A stretch of 64,000 nucleotides of DNA from Kriegella sp963975415 (lineage in GTDB: Bacteria; Bacteroidota; Bacteroidia; Flavobacteriales; Flavobacteriaceae), in NCBI RefSeq assembly GCF_963975415.1, contig NZ_CAXBGN010000007.1, forward strand, positions 62,001-126,000, in the 5' to 3' direction. Position 1 is the stretch's first letter, and every line of letters begins with the position of its first letter. The notes under the pieces were generated by a model, which saw nothing but the letters and a program-made list of their open reading frames with translations, searched no databases and was not told the origin of the DNA. Both the position numbers and the translations under genes were made by a program. Below, in pieces: positions 27,471 to 37,483 of the stretch.

Positions 27471-28154
27471 TTAATCTTTGATAACATAACCCATACCGAT
27501 AACAGTCTGTATGAGTTTGGAATTGTAGTTTCTATCAATCTTGTTGCGCAAATAATTCACATAAACATCGACGACATTGGTGCCCATATTAAAGTTGATA
27601 TCCCAAACGTTTTCAAGGATATCAATGCGGCTAAGCACCCTATTTTTATTCTTTAATAAAAATTCTAAAAGGCGAAACTCGGTAGAGGTCAGACTGATTT
27701 CTTTACCGGCTCTTCTCACGGTCTTGGCATCAGTATCCAACTCTAAATCTTGCAAGACCAATTTCTGAGCTGCGGCCAAGGCAGCCCCGTTTCGTCTTGT
27801 CAAAGCACGTATTCTTGCTAAAAGTTCTTTGAACTTAAAAGGTTTAACCAAATAATCATCGGCCCCTGAATCTAGTCCTTTGACTACATTCTCGGTATTA
27901 CCCAATGCAGTCAGCATAATAATAGGCACATCTTCATAACCCAGCAACCTAATCTTTTTGGCGACTTCCCTACCATCCATTTTAGGCAAAATAATATCAA
28001 GTATGATCAAATCAATTTCCTTGTTCTTCAAAAGTTCGATGCCTTGCTCCCCCTCATAAGCCAAAAAAACTTCATAACCAACTTCCAGTAGGCCTTGCTT
28101 GATGAAAGTAGCTACATTATGTTCATCCTCTATGACTAATATTCGTTTGAGCAT
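27471..28154 (-). CDS. OmpR-family response regulator
   Basis: This 227-residue protein has a receiver domain (about residues 3-115) with Asp10/Glu11, the phospho-acceptor Asp53 in LIILDIILPKMDG, and the VKPF lysine, followed by a winged-helix DNA-binding domain (about 130-225) with LTSTEFRLLEFLLKN and VDVYVNYLRNKID. It is the first gene of a two-gene operon with the HAMP kinase. The TATCTTTG element at 28197-28204 is a plausible -7 box. Targets are not evident from the neighbours, although transhydrogenase and SulP genes flank the pair. Confidence 0.94.
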   Translation of the reverse strand: MLKRILVIEDEHNVATFIKQGLLEVGYEVFLAYEGEQGIELLKNKEIDLIILDIILPKMDGREVAKKIRLLGYEDVPIIMLTALGNTENVVKGLDSGADDYLVKPFKFKELLARIRALTRRNGAALAAAQKLVLQDLELDTDAKTVRRAGKEISLTSTEFRLLEFLLKNKNRVLSRIDILENVWDINFNMGTNVVDVYVNYLRNKIDRNYNSKLIQTVIGMGYVIKD

Positions 28155-28546
28155 TTAAAAATATCGAAGGTAATATTAGGTTTTCTTGCCAAACCACAAA
28201 GATAATGAAAGACCTTCATAGTACTTTGTTAACGAAATTAGAATATTATTAGAGTTTATGGTTATTTGAGTTAGCGGACTCCTGTTATACTTCTGAAAAA
28301 CAAGTGTTTTAACCCTGTCTAGCGAATGAAGAAAAGAAGGTATACAAAAAGTCAAAACACATGGTCTTTGCAAACAAAAGGAAGTAATCCGCTTATTAGC
28401 TACCTACATTTTTAGGATTGCTTCTTGCCTCCCAATGTCTTAAATAAGAACTTTTTGACACCTTCTTTGATTTTTGAAGATAATCTAAGGTTTACGGTGG
28501 GGTTTATCTTTACCCGTAAAACCCACTCCCTTATTCAGGCCTTGTA
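28155..28546. other. Intergenic region between the two-component system and pntB
   Basis: This 392-base gap holds no convincing gene; a 65-codon minus-strand frame at 28176-28373 has no family features. The left part carries the response-regulator promoter candidate. The right part, just past the pntB stop, contains an inverted repeat TTTACGG/CCGTAAA (28491-28497 with 28514-28520) that overlaps a second possible pairing between GTGGGGTTT (28496-28504) and AAAACCCAC (28518-28526). Confidence 0.5.
28197..28204 (-). promoter_or_regulatory. Candidate -7 element for the two-component operon
   Basis: On the minus strand this reads TATCTTTG, a full match to TAnnTTTG, 43 bases before the response-regulator start. 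I could not find a good -33 TTTG at the expected distance. Confidence 0.4.
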
Positions 28547-29926
28547 CTACATATTTTTTAACTCCGCGACCAAATCGGTAAGTGCGGCCTTGGCATCACC
28601 GAAAAGCATTGAAGTTTTAGAGTTATAGAACAATTCGTTTTCAATACCGGCATAGCCTGCATTCATTCCCCGCTTATTCACGATGATATGTTTTGCATTC
28701 TCTACATCTAAAATAGGCATACCGTAAATCGGACTGGCAGGATTATTATGTGCCGCAGGGTTTACCACGTCATTGGCACCAACCACTAAGACAATATCGG
28801 TATTGCTGAACTGAGGATTGATGTCGTCCATTTCGACCAACATATTATACTCTACGTTCGATTCTGCCAACAATACGTTCATATGGCCCGGCATACGCCC
28901 TGCAACAGGATGAATAGCATATTTTACGCTGACTCCTCTTTTCGATAACATCTCTTCCAACTCATGAATTACATGTTGTGCTTGTGCGACGGCCAAACCA
29001 TACCCTGGAACAATCACTACATTCGATGCATAATTCATCATAATGGCGGCATCACTAGGGTTGGTACTTTTAATAGACCCCAAAGTCTTGTTTCCGACCG
29101 CTGCGGCCTCCCCTCCTCCAAAAGCTCCAAAAATCACAGAACCCAAGGTTCTGTTCATAGCCTTACACATTGCGACTGTCAAAATAATACCCGCAGAACC
29201 AACTAAAATACCTCCAACAAGCATAACCATATTATCATATAGAATACCTGTAATAGCCGCCGCGATACCGGTCAATGAATTCAACAATGAAATGACGACA
29301 GGCATATCGGCCCCTCCAATAGGGAGCACAAACAAGATGCCGTAGGCCAATCCAGAAGCCAATAACGCATACAATAGCAATGGACTGTCAACACCCGTAG
29401 CAATCATAAATGCGGCAAAAGCAATTATCCCAATAAAAAGCAGGTTATTGACAGTATTATAAAAAGGAATTTTCACAACGCTTCTCAAAGAACCATTCAA
29501 TTTACCCCAGGCAATCAAACTTCCTGAAAAAGTAATGGCCCCAATAATAATACCTGCGACGATGGTCGTAGCTTGGGTGAAATCGGCGACATTCTTGCTA
29601 TATTCGACCAACCCGATCAGGGCCGCACTAGCGCCACCGAAACCATTGAACAAAGAAACGAGTTCCGGCATTTTCGTCATTTCCACTTTAATGGCAATCA
29701 ACCACCCTATAATCGATCCAATGAGAATTGCTAAACCGATTAAGATATAAATTAAAGGAGGAACCTCTAATTCATGGATAAAAATTGTTCCCAGAATGGC
29801 CAAACCCATTCCTGCGGCCGCAATTAAATTCCCATTCTTAGCCGTTTCCGGATGCCCCAACTTCTTTAAGCCTACAATAAATGTAATTGTAGCAATCAGA
29901 TATATAATATTCAGTAAAATATCCAT
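28547..29926 (-). CDS. pntB: NAD(P) transhydrogenase subunit beta
   Basis: This 459-residue protein has an N-terminal membrane domain of about eight or nine helices and a C-terminal NADP(H)-binding domain (dIII, about residues 285-455) with the signatures VIVPGYGLAVAQAQH, HPVAGRMPGHMNVLLAE and VLVVGANDVVNPAA. With the two alpha parts it forms the proton-translocating enzyme that makes NADPH from NADH. Its ATG overlaps the stop of the preceding gene by one base (TAATG), indicating translational coupling. Confidence 0.96.
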   Translation of the reverse strand: MDILLNIIYLIATITFIVGLKKLGHPETAKNGNLIAAAGMGLAILGTIFIHELEVPPLIYILIGLAILIGSIIGWLIAIKVEMTKMPELVSLFNGFGGASAALIGLVEYSKNVADFTQATTIVAGIIIGAITFSGSLIAWGKLNGSLRSVVKIPFYNTVNNLLFIGIIAFAAFMIATGVDSPLLLYALLASGLAYGILFVLPIGGADMPVVISLLNSLTGIAAAITGILYDNMVMLVGGILVGSAGIILTVAMCKAMNRTLGSVIFGAFGGGEAAAVGNKTLGSIKSTNPSDAAIMMNYASNVVIVPGYGLAVAQAQHVIHELEEMLSKRGVSVKYAIHPVAGRMPGHMNVLLAESNVEYNMLVEMDDINPQFSNTDIVLVVGANDVVNPAAHNNPASPIYGMPILDVENAKHIIVNKRGMNAGYAGIENELFYNSKTSMLFGDAKAALTDLVAELKNM

Positions 29927-30234
29927 TATTTTTTCTTTTTAAACATTTGCAACATTCTATCGGTAACCGCAAAGCCACCCACAACATTTAAAACTCCTAA
30001 TACCACAGCGATAAAGCCAAGGGCGAGCGCAAGATAATCGGAAGGGTCAGCATGTAACATTACCAGAATGGCACCTACGATAACCACCCCACTCAAGGCA
30101 TTGGCCCCAGACATTAAAGGGGTGTGCAGCACCGCAGGAATACTTTTTATTACTTCTATACCAACAAATATGGAAAGAATAAGGATATAGATAATCTGAA
30201 GATTGTCGTTTATAAATTGCAAAAAATCAGTCAT
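29926..30234 (-). CDS. pntAB: NAD(P) transhydrogenase subunit alpha, membrane part
   Basis: This 102-residue protein has three hydrophobic helices and matches the C-terminal membrane segment of PntA as a separate polypeptide (EVIKSIPAVLHTPLMSGANALSG with the conserved HTPLMSG run, GGFAVTDRMLQMFKKKK at the end). Together with PntB's helices it forms the proton channel. It lies between pntAA (11-base gap) and pntB (1-base overlap). Confidence 0.95.
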   Translation of the reverse strand: MTDFLQFINDNLQIIYILILSIFVGIEVIKSIPAVLHTPLMSGANALSGVVIVGAILVMLHADPSDYLALALGFIAVVLGVLNVVGGFAVTDRMLQMFKKKK

Positions 30235-30245
30235 TTCTTTCTTCT

Positions 30246-31346
30246 TTAGTTTTTTCTAATGGTTCCGTCTTTAACGATCAAGGTTTCATCGGTAATTTCT
30301 TCGTCTAAATCCCATTTAAATTTGGTGTCTTCCGTAAGATGTCTGATGTAGTTATAAATATTCTTCGCGTATAGATCACTCGCATTTGTAGAAACACTTT
30401 TGGGGTCGATGCTAGTACCGATAACCTTCACACCATTCTTGACAACGGTTTTATTGATTTCACTGACTTCACAGTTTCCTCCCTGAGCGGCTGCCAAATC
30501 GATGATTACGGCCCCATTTTTCATTTGGGACACCTGCTCTTCGGTAATTAAAATCGGTGCCTTTCTACCTGGAATATTAGCAGTTGTAATAACCAAATCG
30601 GCTTGAAAAAGCGATTTGTTAACGGCTTCCTTTTGGCGTTGTGCATAATCTGCCGAGGCTTCTTTGGCATACCCCCCTTCAGATTCTTCACCGGCATTAT
30701 CAACCGAAATAAATTTTGCCCCCAAAGATTCGGCCTGTTCCTTGGTTTCTGACCTAATATCAGTTGCTTCCACTACGGCACCCAAACGTTTTGCTGTAGC
30801 TATGGCCTGTAATCCCGCTACCCCTATACCATAAATCAACACCCGTGAAGGTGCAATAGTACCTGCGGAAGTCATCATCAACGGAAATATCTTGGTCATT
30901 TCAAAGGCCCCCAAAATTACCGCCTTGTAACCGGCTAGGTTATTTTGCGAACTTAACACATCCATATCTTGAGCTCTTGAAATTCTTGGAATGGCATCCA
31001 TAGAAAAAGCGGTAGCTCCTCTAGCTGCAATCGCCTTGATAAGATCTGGGTCTGATTTATGATACAGCTTACTGATCAAAATCTGTCCTTTGTCGACCAA
31101 TTTTAAATCTTCATTATCAAAAGGGTTGATTTTCAATAGTATTTGGGCCTCATGAAAGACTACCGCCCTTTTTTCAATAGTGACATTTACGTCGGTATAG
31201 TCGGTGTCTTTAAAGGAAGAGTTTTCCCCGGCCCCTTCTTCGGCAAGAATTTCAAACCCAACAGCAATCAACTGTTTTGCAATGGTTGGGGTAATTGCAA
31301 CCCGCCTTTCACCATCTTGGGTCTCTTTTAGTACGCCTATTTTCAT
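30246..31346 (-). CDS. pntAA: NAD(P) transhydrogenase subunit alpha, NAD(H)-binding part
   Basis: This 366-residue soluble protein contains the AlaDH/PNT fold: an N-terminal domain opening MKIGVLKETQDGERRVAITP, and a Rossmann domain with the NAD loop YGIGVAGLQAIATAKRLGA and VEATDIR (about residues 173-197), then QADLVITTANIPGRKAPILI and DLAAAQGGNCE. It is the NAD(H)-binding dI domain, encoded apart from the membrane part, the split form seen in many bacteria. It is the first gene of the three-gene pnt operon. Confidence 0.95.
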   Translation of the reverse strand: MKIGVLKETQDGERRVAITPTIAKQLIAVGFEILAEEGAGENSSFKDTDYTDVNVTIEKRAVVFHEAQILLKINPFDNEDLKLVDKGQILISKLYHKSDPDLIKAIAARGATAFSMDAIPRISRAQDMDVLSSQNNLAGYKAVILGAFEMTKIFPLMMTSAGTIAPSRVLIYGIGVAGLQAIATAKRLGAVVEATDIRSETKEQAESLGAKFISVDNAGEESEGGYAKEASADYAQRQKEAVNKSLFQADLVITTANIPGRKAPILITEEQVSQMKNGAVIIDLAAAQGGNCEVSEINKTVVKNGVKVIGTSIDPKSVSTNASDLYAKNIYNYIRHLTEDTKFKWDLDEEITDETLIVKDGTIRKN

Positions 31347-31720
31347 TGTGGTTGGTGGTTTAGTTTAAAAAAAATAATACTTGGCTAGAAAAATACTATT
31401 TTCCTAAATGGCGCTAAACTAAGACATCATTAAAAAATCTAACATATTTTATAAGAAAGATTACAATTTCGCCATCAATTGTTGCATAATTTGCGGTATT
31501 GAAAAATTCAATTGATTTTAGCTATTCAAATTTTATGGTTTATAATTTGTCAATAATGCTCGAAGCTGTAGGTCTCCCGGGCATACTTTAGGTATATTTA
31601 AGCTAAACAAAGTATCGGAATATTCAATGAATTTAAAAAATAGGCTTCTGTGATTTTGAATGCCCAAACCAAAAATCGCTTTGAATTTGCTTACCTTTAG
31701 TTTTCAGTCTTATTCGCTCA
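31347..31720. other. Intergenic region between pntAA and the SanA-like gene
   Basis: This 374-base AT-rich gap between divergent genes must contain both promoters, but I find no full TAnnTTTG match. The only structure I see is a perfect inverted repeat ATTGAA-AAA-TTCAAT at 31498-31512, which could be an operator or chance. TACCTTTA just before the SanA-like gene is a seven-of-eight match to the -7 box. Confidence 0.4.
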
Positions 31721-32356
31721 ATGAAAAAAAGGATATTTTGGATTCTTGTACCAATGGTCGTTGTTTTTTTTCTTGGTCTTTTTTTATGCAATACAATCGT
31801 TGATTCGAATGCCGAAGAAAAAACGTATTACCATCTTGACAAAATACCCCATAATCGCGTAGGTCTCGTTTTAGGCACTTCAAAGAGAATCAAAAGCGGA
31901 CATCCCAATCCGTATTATTCATTTCGAATAGAAGCTGCCGTAAAATTATATAAGGCAGGGAAAATCGATTATGTGCTGGTCAGCGGCGACAATGGCTCGG
32001 TCTACTACAATGAGCCGAATACCATAAAAAAAGATTTAATCCAATATGGGATTCCCAAAGAGAAAATATATTTAGACTATGCCGGTTTCAGAACTTTGGA
32101 TTCCATGGTACGGGCAAAAGAAATTTTTGGTTTGACCGAAGTGACTATTATATCACAGAAGTTTCACAACGAACGGGCCATTTATTTGGCAGAAAAAAAG
32201 GGCCTGACGGCCATCGGGTTCAATGCTACCGATATTTCGGGATCGGAAGGTTATAAAGTACAGCTTCGAGAGTACTTTGCACGGGTAAAAGTGTTCTTAG
32301 ATTTGCTTATGAATACCCAACCGCGCTTTTATGGTGAAAAAGTAGAAATCGAATAA
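31721..32356 (+). CDS. SanA/YdcF-like DUF218 membrane-anchored protein
   Basis: This 211-residue protein has one N-terminal transmembrane helix (about residues 5-26) and a DUF218 domain with GLVLGTSKR (about 48-56), VLVSGDNG (about 86-93), DYAGFRTLDSMVRAKEIFG (about 125-143) and ISQKFHNERAIYLA. E. coli SanA of this type affects envelope permeability to vancomycin at high temperature; the biochemical activity is unknown. It stands alone on the plus strand and ends 40 bases from the convergent ASPIC/UnbV gene with no hairpin between them. Confidence 0.87.
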   Translation: MKKRIFWILVPMVVVFFLGLFLCNTIVDSNAEEKTYYHLDKIPHNRVGLVLGTSKRIKSGHPNPYYSFRIEAAVKLYKAGKIDYVLVSGDNGSVYYNEPNTIKKDLIQYGIPKEKIYLDYAGFRTLDSMVRAKEIFGLTEVTIISQKFHNERAIYLAEKKGLTAIGFNATDISGSEGYKVQLREYFARVKVFLDLLMNTQPRFYGEKVEIE

Positions 32357-32396
32357 TACAAACCCGTAATTTAGATTCTTGGGCCACGCAAACCGC

Positions 32397-35300
32397 CTAC
32401 TTCAAAGAATATTCCAGTACTTGAAGAGGGGCGTCATTTTTGGCAAATACAATTCGCTTTCGACCCGACGAATTCGAATTCATCAGAGCAGCATTTTTAA
32501 CATCTCCCTTGACAAACAATCCGCTTTCATAGGGAAACAGTGATTCAAACTCCCCTTGCCCGTTGCCTAAGAGTAAATCACCATAACTCGCATCGCTCCT
32601 TGGAGTTTCGACTTCTGATTGGTATAGATTACCTGACAGCAAAGCATCGGCATGACCATCGTCGTTAAAATCATCGATGAGAATGCTATTGACCGATGAG
32701 AATTGCGCCAATTCATCAAGCTTATGCACTTTAAACTTAAAATCACCTAAATTTTCTATGTAAGAGGTTGCAAAAGTGGTCGCTTGGTAATGCAATGCAT
32801 TTTTCAATTCTTCTTCACCATAGACGGTTGAGAGATCGGCCGTACCAAAATCATCGTAGCTGGGAAACTTCTTTTTAATGAAGGGCATCTGATCGGAAGA
32901 ACATTGTCGCCCTCGTAACGGATACATCTTTCCTTCTTCATGATAACCAAGTACAATATCTTGCGAACCGTTCTTGTCAAAGTCGCTCGTAAATACTTCA
33001 AACGGTGATTCAACAGAAGCCTTGTATTTGTAATTTTCACCCAAGTTACCTACGATAAAATCCATGTCTCCATCTTTATCAAAATCTTCCGAAGCAACGC
33101 TGAACCACCAACCTATTTGATTGTCAAGACCTGCTTTTGTGGTACTATCTACAAATTTGCCATTATCATTTTCGATGACTCTCACGGCCATCCACTCCCC
33201 GACAACAATCAAATCGAGATCACCGTCATTATCAACGTCTACCCATTGTGCTTCCGACACCATTCCGAATTCAGCCATAAACGGAGCGATATCTGGTGTA
33301 GCATCTTTAAATTCGACGCTACCAGGTTCACTTTCATTTTTAAGTAAATAACTTTTTGTCGGAAAAGGATATTTGCCCGGCACCAACTTTCCTCCTATGA
33401 AAAGGTCCAAGTCTCCATCATTATCAAAATCCCCGGCTTTCACAGTGGATCCACTTGTCACTATTTTAGGGGTTGCATTCGTACGTTTCAAAAATTCACC
33501 ATCTCCTAAGTTTTCATAAAAGCGATCTTGGTAATAATCATCATTTTCCTTTGCCTCATTACCCCCGCTAACTACATACAAATCGAGGTCGCCGTCGCCG
33601 TCGGCATCAAAAAATTCAGCCGCTAGATCCTCGTGCCCTTTATCATCTTTCCATGGACTTCGCAGCCGTTTAAAATCTCCGTTTTGCTGTTGTACCCATA
33701 ATTCAGAAGTTTCATTTTTCGCTCCTCCTATGTAAAAATCATCTAAACCGTCATTCGTAACGTCTCCCACCGCTAAAGCGGGGCCATTCTGTGAAAACTT
33801 ATGAGGAAGCAGTATTTCTCGTTGAAAGTCATCAAAATTATTCTCTGTATGCTCATAAAGGCTTTCCAAATCATGTGATACATCCTTAAAAAGAAGCGCA
33901 GAATCGTTTGAAAGGTCGTTCGCAAGAATTATCTGGGAATCGTCATAATTCAATAGCAACTCTTGATTTGCCGACACATCTTTCAAAGTCTGATAATTTC
34001 CATCAGGCCACATTATCGAAACTCTATTTATAATAGCCGTTCGACCAATACCGTAATGCAACCTATTACTTACCGAAGATTGAAACCCCCTTGACACATA
34101 AAGTTCTTTAGACTGGGCAACATCTTCATACTGCAATGAAATTCGCGCCCCTATGCCATTCACATTTCCGTTTTTACCCTTTAATTTGATAGTCAAATAA
34201 TTATTATCAGGTTCCAATTCACGACTGTTATTTCGGTAAATTGTCACTGGATCATTTATATTGTTTCCCACAATATCTAGGTCACCATCATTATCAAGAT
34301 CGGCATAAACGGCCCCATTGGTTGCAGTAGGGGCATTCAATTGCCACGATTGGTTCATTTCTGTGAAGGTATAATCCTGATTGTTCAGATAGAGTAGGTT
34401 TACTTCCTTTTTTTCTGGCATTACCACCAAAAGGTCTTTGTAATAGGATGCAATCAATGAATCTTTATTATGATATTTTTTCATATCGTCATACAGTTTG
34501 GCTACCCGCTGTCGCTTATAGATAACAAAATCGTTATTCCTAAACGAACGCAGCACTCCATTTGAAACAAATACATCTTGCCATCCGTCATTGTTCATAT
34601 CAAAAAACAAAGGAGCCCAGCTCCAATTGGTCTTAGACAGTCCGGCGAATTGCGCTACATCTGAAAAAGCCGGAACCGTGCCATTTTCCAACATATTGCC
34701 ATTGCTCAATTGTAGTGTATTAAACATGTATTGATGATGTAGCCCCTTACCCACTAACTCATGAAATCGTTTGGGATTCATACCGCTCATATTGGTCTTT
34801 AGGTCATAATTGTTATTCGAAACCATATCGACCGATATAAAATCGAAATAACCGTCGTTATTGATATCGGCAATATCATTACCCATCGAAAAATTAGAAA
34901 TATGATTCGTAGCCTTTTGTATAACCTCTTGAAATGTTCCATCTTTCTGATTGATATAGAGGTGGTCTTTTTCTGAATAGTCCATACCCACGATCATATC
35001 GGGCCATTGGTCATTGTTCAAATCTCCAATTGCAATACCGAGCCCATACCCAATTCCATTATCAATAATCCCGACCTTTTCAGAAACATCAATATATTTC
35101 CCATCGTTATTCTGAAATAATTTATTGCTGCTATATTCCGATTTTTGACCAAGTAGTTTGTCGATATTCATTTCGGTTTCTGCCGGGTCAATACCGTGGT
35201 TTAAAAGAAACATATCGAGATCCCCATCTTTGTCATAATCAAAAAAAGCGGCCTGGGTTGAATAATGAGGCAAATCGAGACCATATTTGCTTGCTTCTTC

Positions 35301-35840
35301 CATAAATTCGGGATCTCCCTTATCATTGAGCCCTTGATTTATGTAAAGTTCATTTTTACGATGCTCAGGATTTGGATAATTTCCTGATTTCGAAATATAA
35401 ATATCGAGGAGCCCATCTGAATTGATATCGACCATGGTAACCCCTGTCGGAAAACCTGCCTTACCCTTCAAGCCTGCTTCCGCAGTTTTCTCTTCAAAGA
35501 CCAAACCTCCTTTATTTAGAAAGAGCTTATTACTATATAAATTGGATATAAAATAGAGATCTTGTAAACCATCATTGTTCACATCACCGACCGAAACCCC
35601 ACCACCATTATACAGATATTCATACAACACACCATTTATCGTAGGACTCTCATTGATAATGTTTACGAAATTTAATTGTGTTTCGCTTGGTGCCAATATG
35701 GTAAAAAGTGGCTGAGATACCTTCGTAGTTGAATCTTTGCCCTGATGCGATTCTTTATCATCAGTGCAATTCCAAAAAAGCATACAAATGACTGCAATAA
35801 TACTGTAACGTCGACTCATCATCTCTCGTGATTTTGGCAT
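32397..35840 (-). CDS. FG-GAP/VCBS-repeat lipoprotein with ASPIC/UnbV domain
   Basis: This ~1147-residue lipoprotein has a signal peptide ending in Leu-Phe-Trp-Asn-Cys (an ATG at 35822 would give a shorter leader and is equally possible). Two runs of FG-GAP/VCBS repeats (about residues 85-520 and 690-1130) carry many DxNxDGxxD calcium-type loops, predicting beta-propellers. Between them an ASPIC/UnbV domain (about 560-625) is marked by LYVSRGFQSSVSNRLHYGIG and VSIMWPDGNYQTL. It is the third gene of a SusC-SusD operon on the same strand, and such proteins often accompany SusCD pairs in Flavobacteriia. A surface ligand-binding role is inferred; no enzyme motif is seen. Confidence 0.88.
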   Translation of the reverse strand: MPKSREMMSRRYSIIAVICMLFWNCTDDKESHQGKDSTTKVSQPLFTILAPSETQLNFVNIINESPTINGVLYEYLYNGGGVSVGDVNNDGLQDLYFISNLYSNKLFLNKGGLVFEEKTAEAGLKGKAGFPTGVTMVDINSDGLLDIYISKSGNYPNPEHRKNELYINQGLNDKGDPEFMEEASKYGLDLPHYSTQAAFFDYDKDGDLDMFLLNHGIDPAETEMNIDKLLGQKSEYSSNKLFQNNDGKYIDVSEKVGIIDNGIGYGLGIAIGDLNNDQWPDMIVGMDYSEKDHLYINQKDGTFQEVIQKATNHISNFSMGNDIADINNDGYFDFISVDMVSNNNYDLKTNMSGMNPKRFHELVGKGLHHQYMFNTLQLSNGNMLENGTVPAFSDVAQFAGLSKTNWSWAPLFFDMNNDGWQDVFVSNGVLRSFRNNDFVIYKRQRVAKLYDDMKKYHNKDSLIASYYKDLLVVMPEKKEVNLLYLNNQDYTFTEMNQSWQLNAPTATNGAVYADLDNDGDLDIVGNNINDPVTIYRNNSRELEPDNNYLTIKLKGKNGNVNGIGARISLQYEDVAQSKELYVSRGFQSSVSNRLHYGIGRTAIINRVSIMWPDGNYQTLKDVSANQELLLNYDDSQIILANDLSNDSALLFKDVSHDLESLYEHTENNFDDFQREILLPHKFSQNGPALAVGDVTNDGLDDFYIGGAKNETSELWVQQQNGDFKRLRSPWKDDKGHEDLAAEFFDADGDGDLDLYVVSGGNEAKENDDYYQDRFYENLGDGEFLKRTNATPKIVTSGSTVKAGDFDNDGDLDLFIGGKLVPGKYPFPTKSYLLKNESEPGSVEFKDATPDIAPFMAEFGMVSEAQWVDVDNDGDLDLIVVGEWMAVRVIENDNGKFVDSTTKAGLDNQIGWWFSVASEDFDKDGDMDFIVGNLGENYKYKASVESPFEVFTSDFDKNGSQDIVLGYHEEGKMYPLRGRQCSSDQMPFIKKKFPSYDDFGTADLSTVYGEEELKNALHYQATTFATSYIENLGDFKFKVHKLDELAQFSSVNSILIDDFNDDGHADALLSGNLYQSEVETPRSDASYGDLLLGNGQGEFESLFPYESGLFVKGDVKNAALMNSNSSGRKRIVFAKNDAPLQVLEYSLK

Positions 35841-36012
35841 TCCATCTCTCCCAACTATTTGGTCGGCCCCTATTTAATAAAAGAAAATAATATCACTTAA
35901 AAAAACAAATGGTTTCCCTAAGGAAGAAAGAACCCTTAAGAAAACCATTTGATCGGTATTCAATATATTAGGATCGATCGAGAGCAATCAATTTGCCTCC
36001 CAATAATCCTTA

Positions 36013-37461
36013 CTAATAATTTTCATTTTGAATCAACACACCATTACTCAAATCGATTTCCCGCTGGGGGATGGGAAAATAATAATGCTTTGGCCTAACG
36101 AACGTTCGAGGCGGATCAAACTGCCCTCTGTCTTCAGCATAGATAGCTGCGATATCGACGATGTTGGCCTTATCCCAGCGCATCAAGTCTTGATGGCGTT
36201 GATTTTCCCCTACAAGCTCTACGCGTCTTTCATGTATAAGCTCGGGCATATCGGCATTTTCAACTGGTGCAAGACCTGCTCTTCTACGAACCTCATTAAT
36301 TTCAAAGTCGCCAGAACCAGGCCCGTTCAATCGAATTTTTGCTTCGGCAACCAAAAGATATACATCGGCTACCCGTAACACTGGCACATTCTGATCACCA
36401 TTTAAATTACCATCTGCCTTATAATTAGCATATTTGGTCAAACTGAAACCTGTTTGTGTCAAATCAGGGGTAAATTCTAAAACACCACTTTCGCCTCGGT
36501 CAACCATGTCACCAGGACTTAGAATCGAAGAAGCCAAACGAGTATCTCCCTCTTCAAATTCATCAACTACACTTTGAATAGGGTCATGAAAATCCCAGCC
36601 CCCCCAAGGTCTAGGAGCATCGAACATCTTCGGAACATCGCCCCAATTTTCTTCTCCTTGCACAGAAAACAACATTTCAGGATTATTCTCGGTTGCAGGT
36701 TCAAAGTTGTCCCTAAAATTATCCGCCAGCGGGTACGGACCATCAATAACGGCTTCACCAGCATCTATAGATTTTTGAAATTCCTCTTCGTACAGGTATA
36801 GTTTTGACAAGAGTCCGTTTGCAGACCCCTTGTTGACCCTTCCTAAATTTTCTGCATCGTGGGTTTCGGGCAATAGGCTAGCCGCCATAACCAAATCAGA
36901 TTCTATTTGCGCACGAATATCGGCCAAAGATGATTTTGGAACATTAAAATTACCCTCTATGGAATTGGCCTCTAGAATCAAAGGAACTTCACCATAAAGC
37001 ACCGAAAATCGCCAGTAAGCGAAAGCTCGTAAAAAATGCGCTTCGCCTAATATTCTATCTTTAAGCGCCGCATCAATATCTTCAATATTCGGCACATTGA
37101 TCAATACTGAATTTGCCCTTGAAATGATCTCGTATTTTGCTCCCCAACCGTAACGAAAACCATCATTGCTCGGGTCAAATGTAAAATTCTCCATGGCTTC
37201 TTCGTAACCATGATCCCCAGCTCTATAAATATCATCGGAACAGTTGTCGAATACATTTTCACTGTGGCCATACATATCTTCCCATCGCAAAGGTTCATAC
37301 ATAGCAGTAGATGCAGCGACAGCGTCAATTCCATTACGCCAAAATTCTGCCGATGTCGATTCGCCGTAGGGTATTGTATCCAAAACTTCATCGTTACAGC
37401 TACTTAGCAGACCTATAACGGCGACATAGGGCAGTAACTTTAGTTTAATCGTATTTTTCAT
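36013..37461 (-). CDS. SusD/RagB family nutrient-binding outer-membrane lipoprotein
   Basis: This 482-residue lipoprotein has a signal peptide with Cys22 after Leu-Leu-Ser-Ser. The N-terminal TPR-like half includes RILGEAHFLRAFAYWRFSVLYG, and the C-terminal half has the SusD signatures LRVADVYLLVAEAKIRLNG and LIHERRVELVGENQRHQDLMRW, close to the usual family length. It lies 22 bases downstream of the susC gene stop and upstream of the ASPIC/UnbV lipoprotein (172-base gap). It should form the extracellular lid of the SusC transporter. Confidence 0.95.
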   Translation of the reverse strand: MKNTIKLKLLPYVAVIGLLSSCNDEVLDTIPYGESTSAEFWRNGIDAVAASTAMYEPLRWEDMYGHSENVFDNCSDDIYRAGDHGYEEAMENFTFDPSNDGFRYGWGAKYEIISRANSVLINVPNIEDIDAALKDRILGEAHFLRAFAYWRFSVLYGEVPLILEANSIEGNFNVPKSSLADIRAQIESDLVMAASLLPETHDAENLGRVNKGSANGLLSKLYLYEEEFQKSIDAGEAVIDGPYPLADNFRDNFEPATENNPEMLFSVQGEENWGDVPKMFDAPRPWGGWDFHDPIQSVVDEFEEGDTRLASSILSPGDMVDRGESGVLEFTPDLTQTGFSLTKYANYKADGNLNGDQNVPVLRVADVYLLVAEAKIRLNGPGSGDFEINEVRRRAGLAPVENADMPELIHERRVELVGENQRHQDLMRWDKANIVDIAAIYAEDRGQFDPPRTFVRPKHYYFPIPQREIDLSNGVLIQNENY

Positions 37462-37483
37462 AGTTTGTTTTTATTAGCTAAAA

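Noticed and set aside
28176..28373. A 65-codon minus-strand frame upstream of the response regulator.
   Set aside because: It has no family features and overlaps the likely promoter of the two-component operon.
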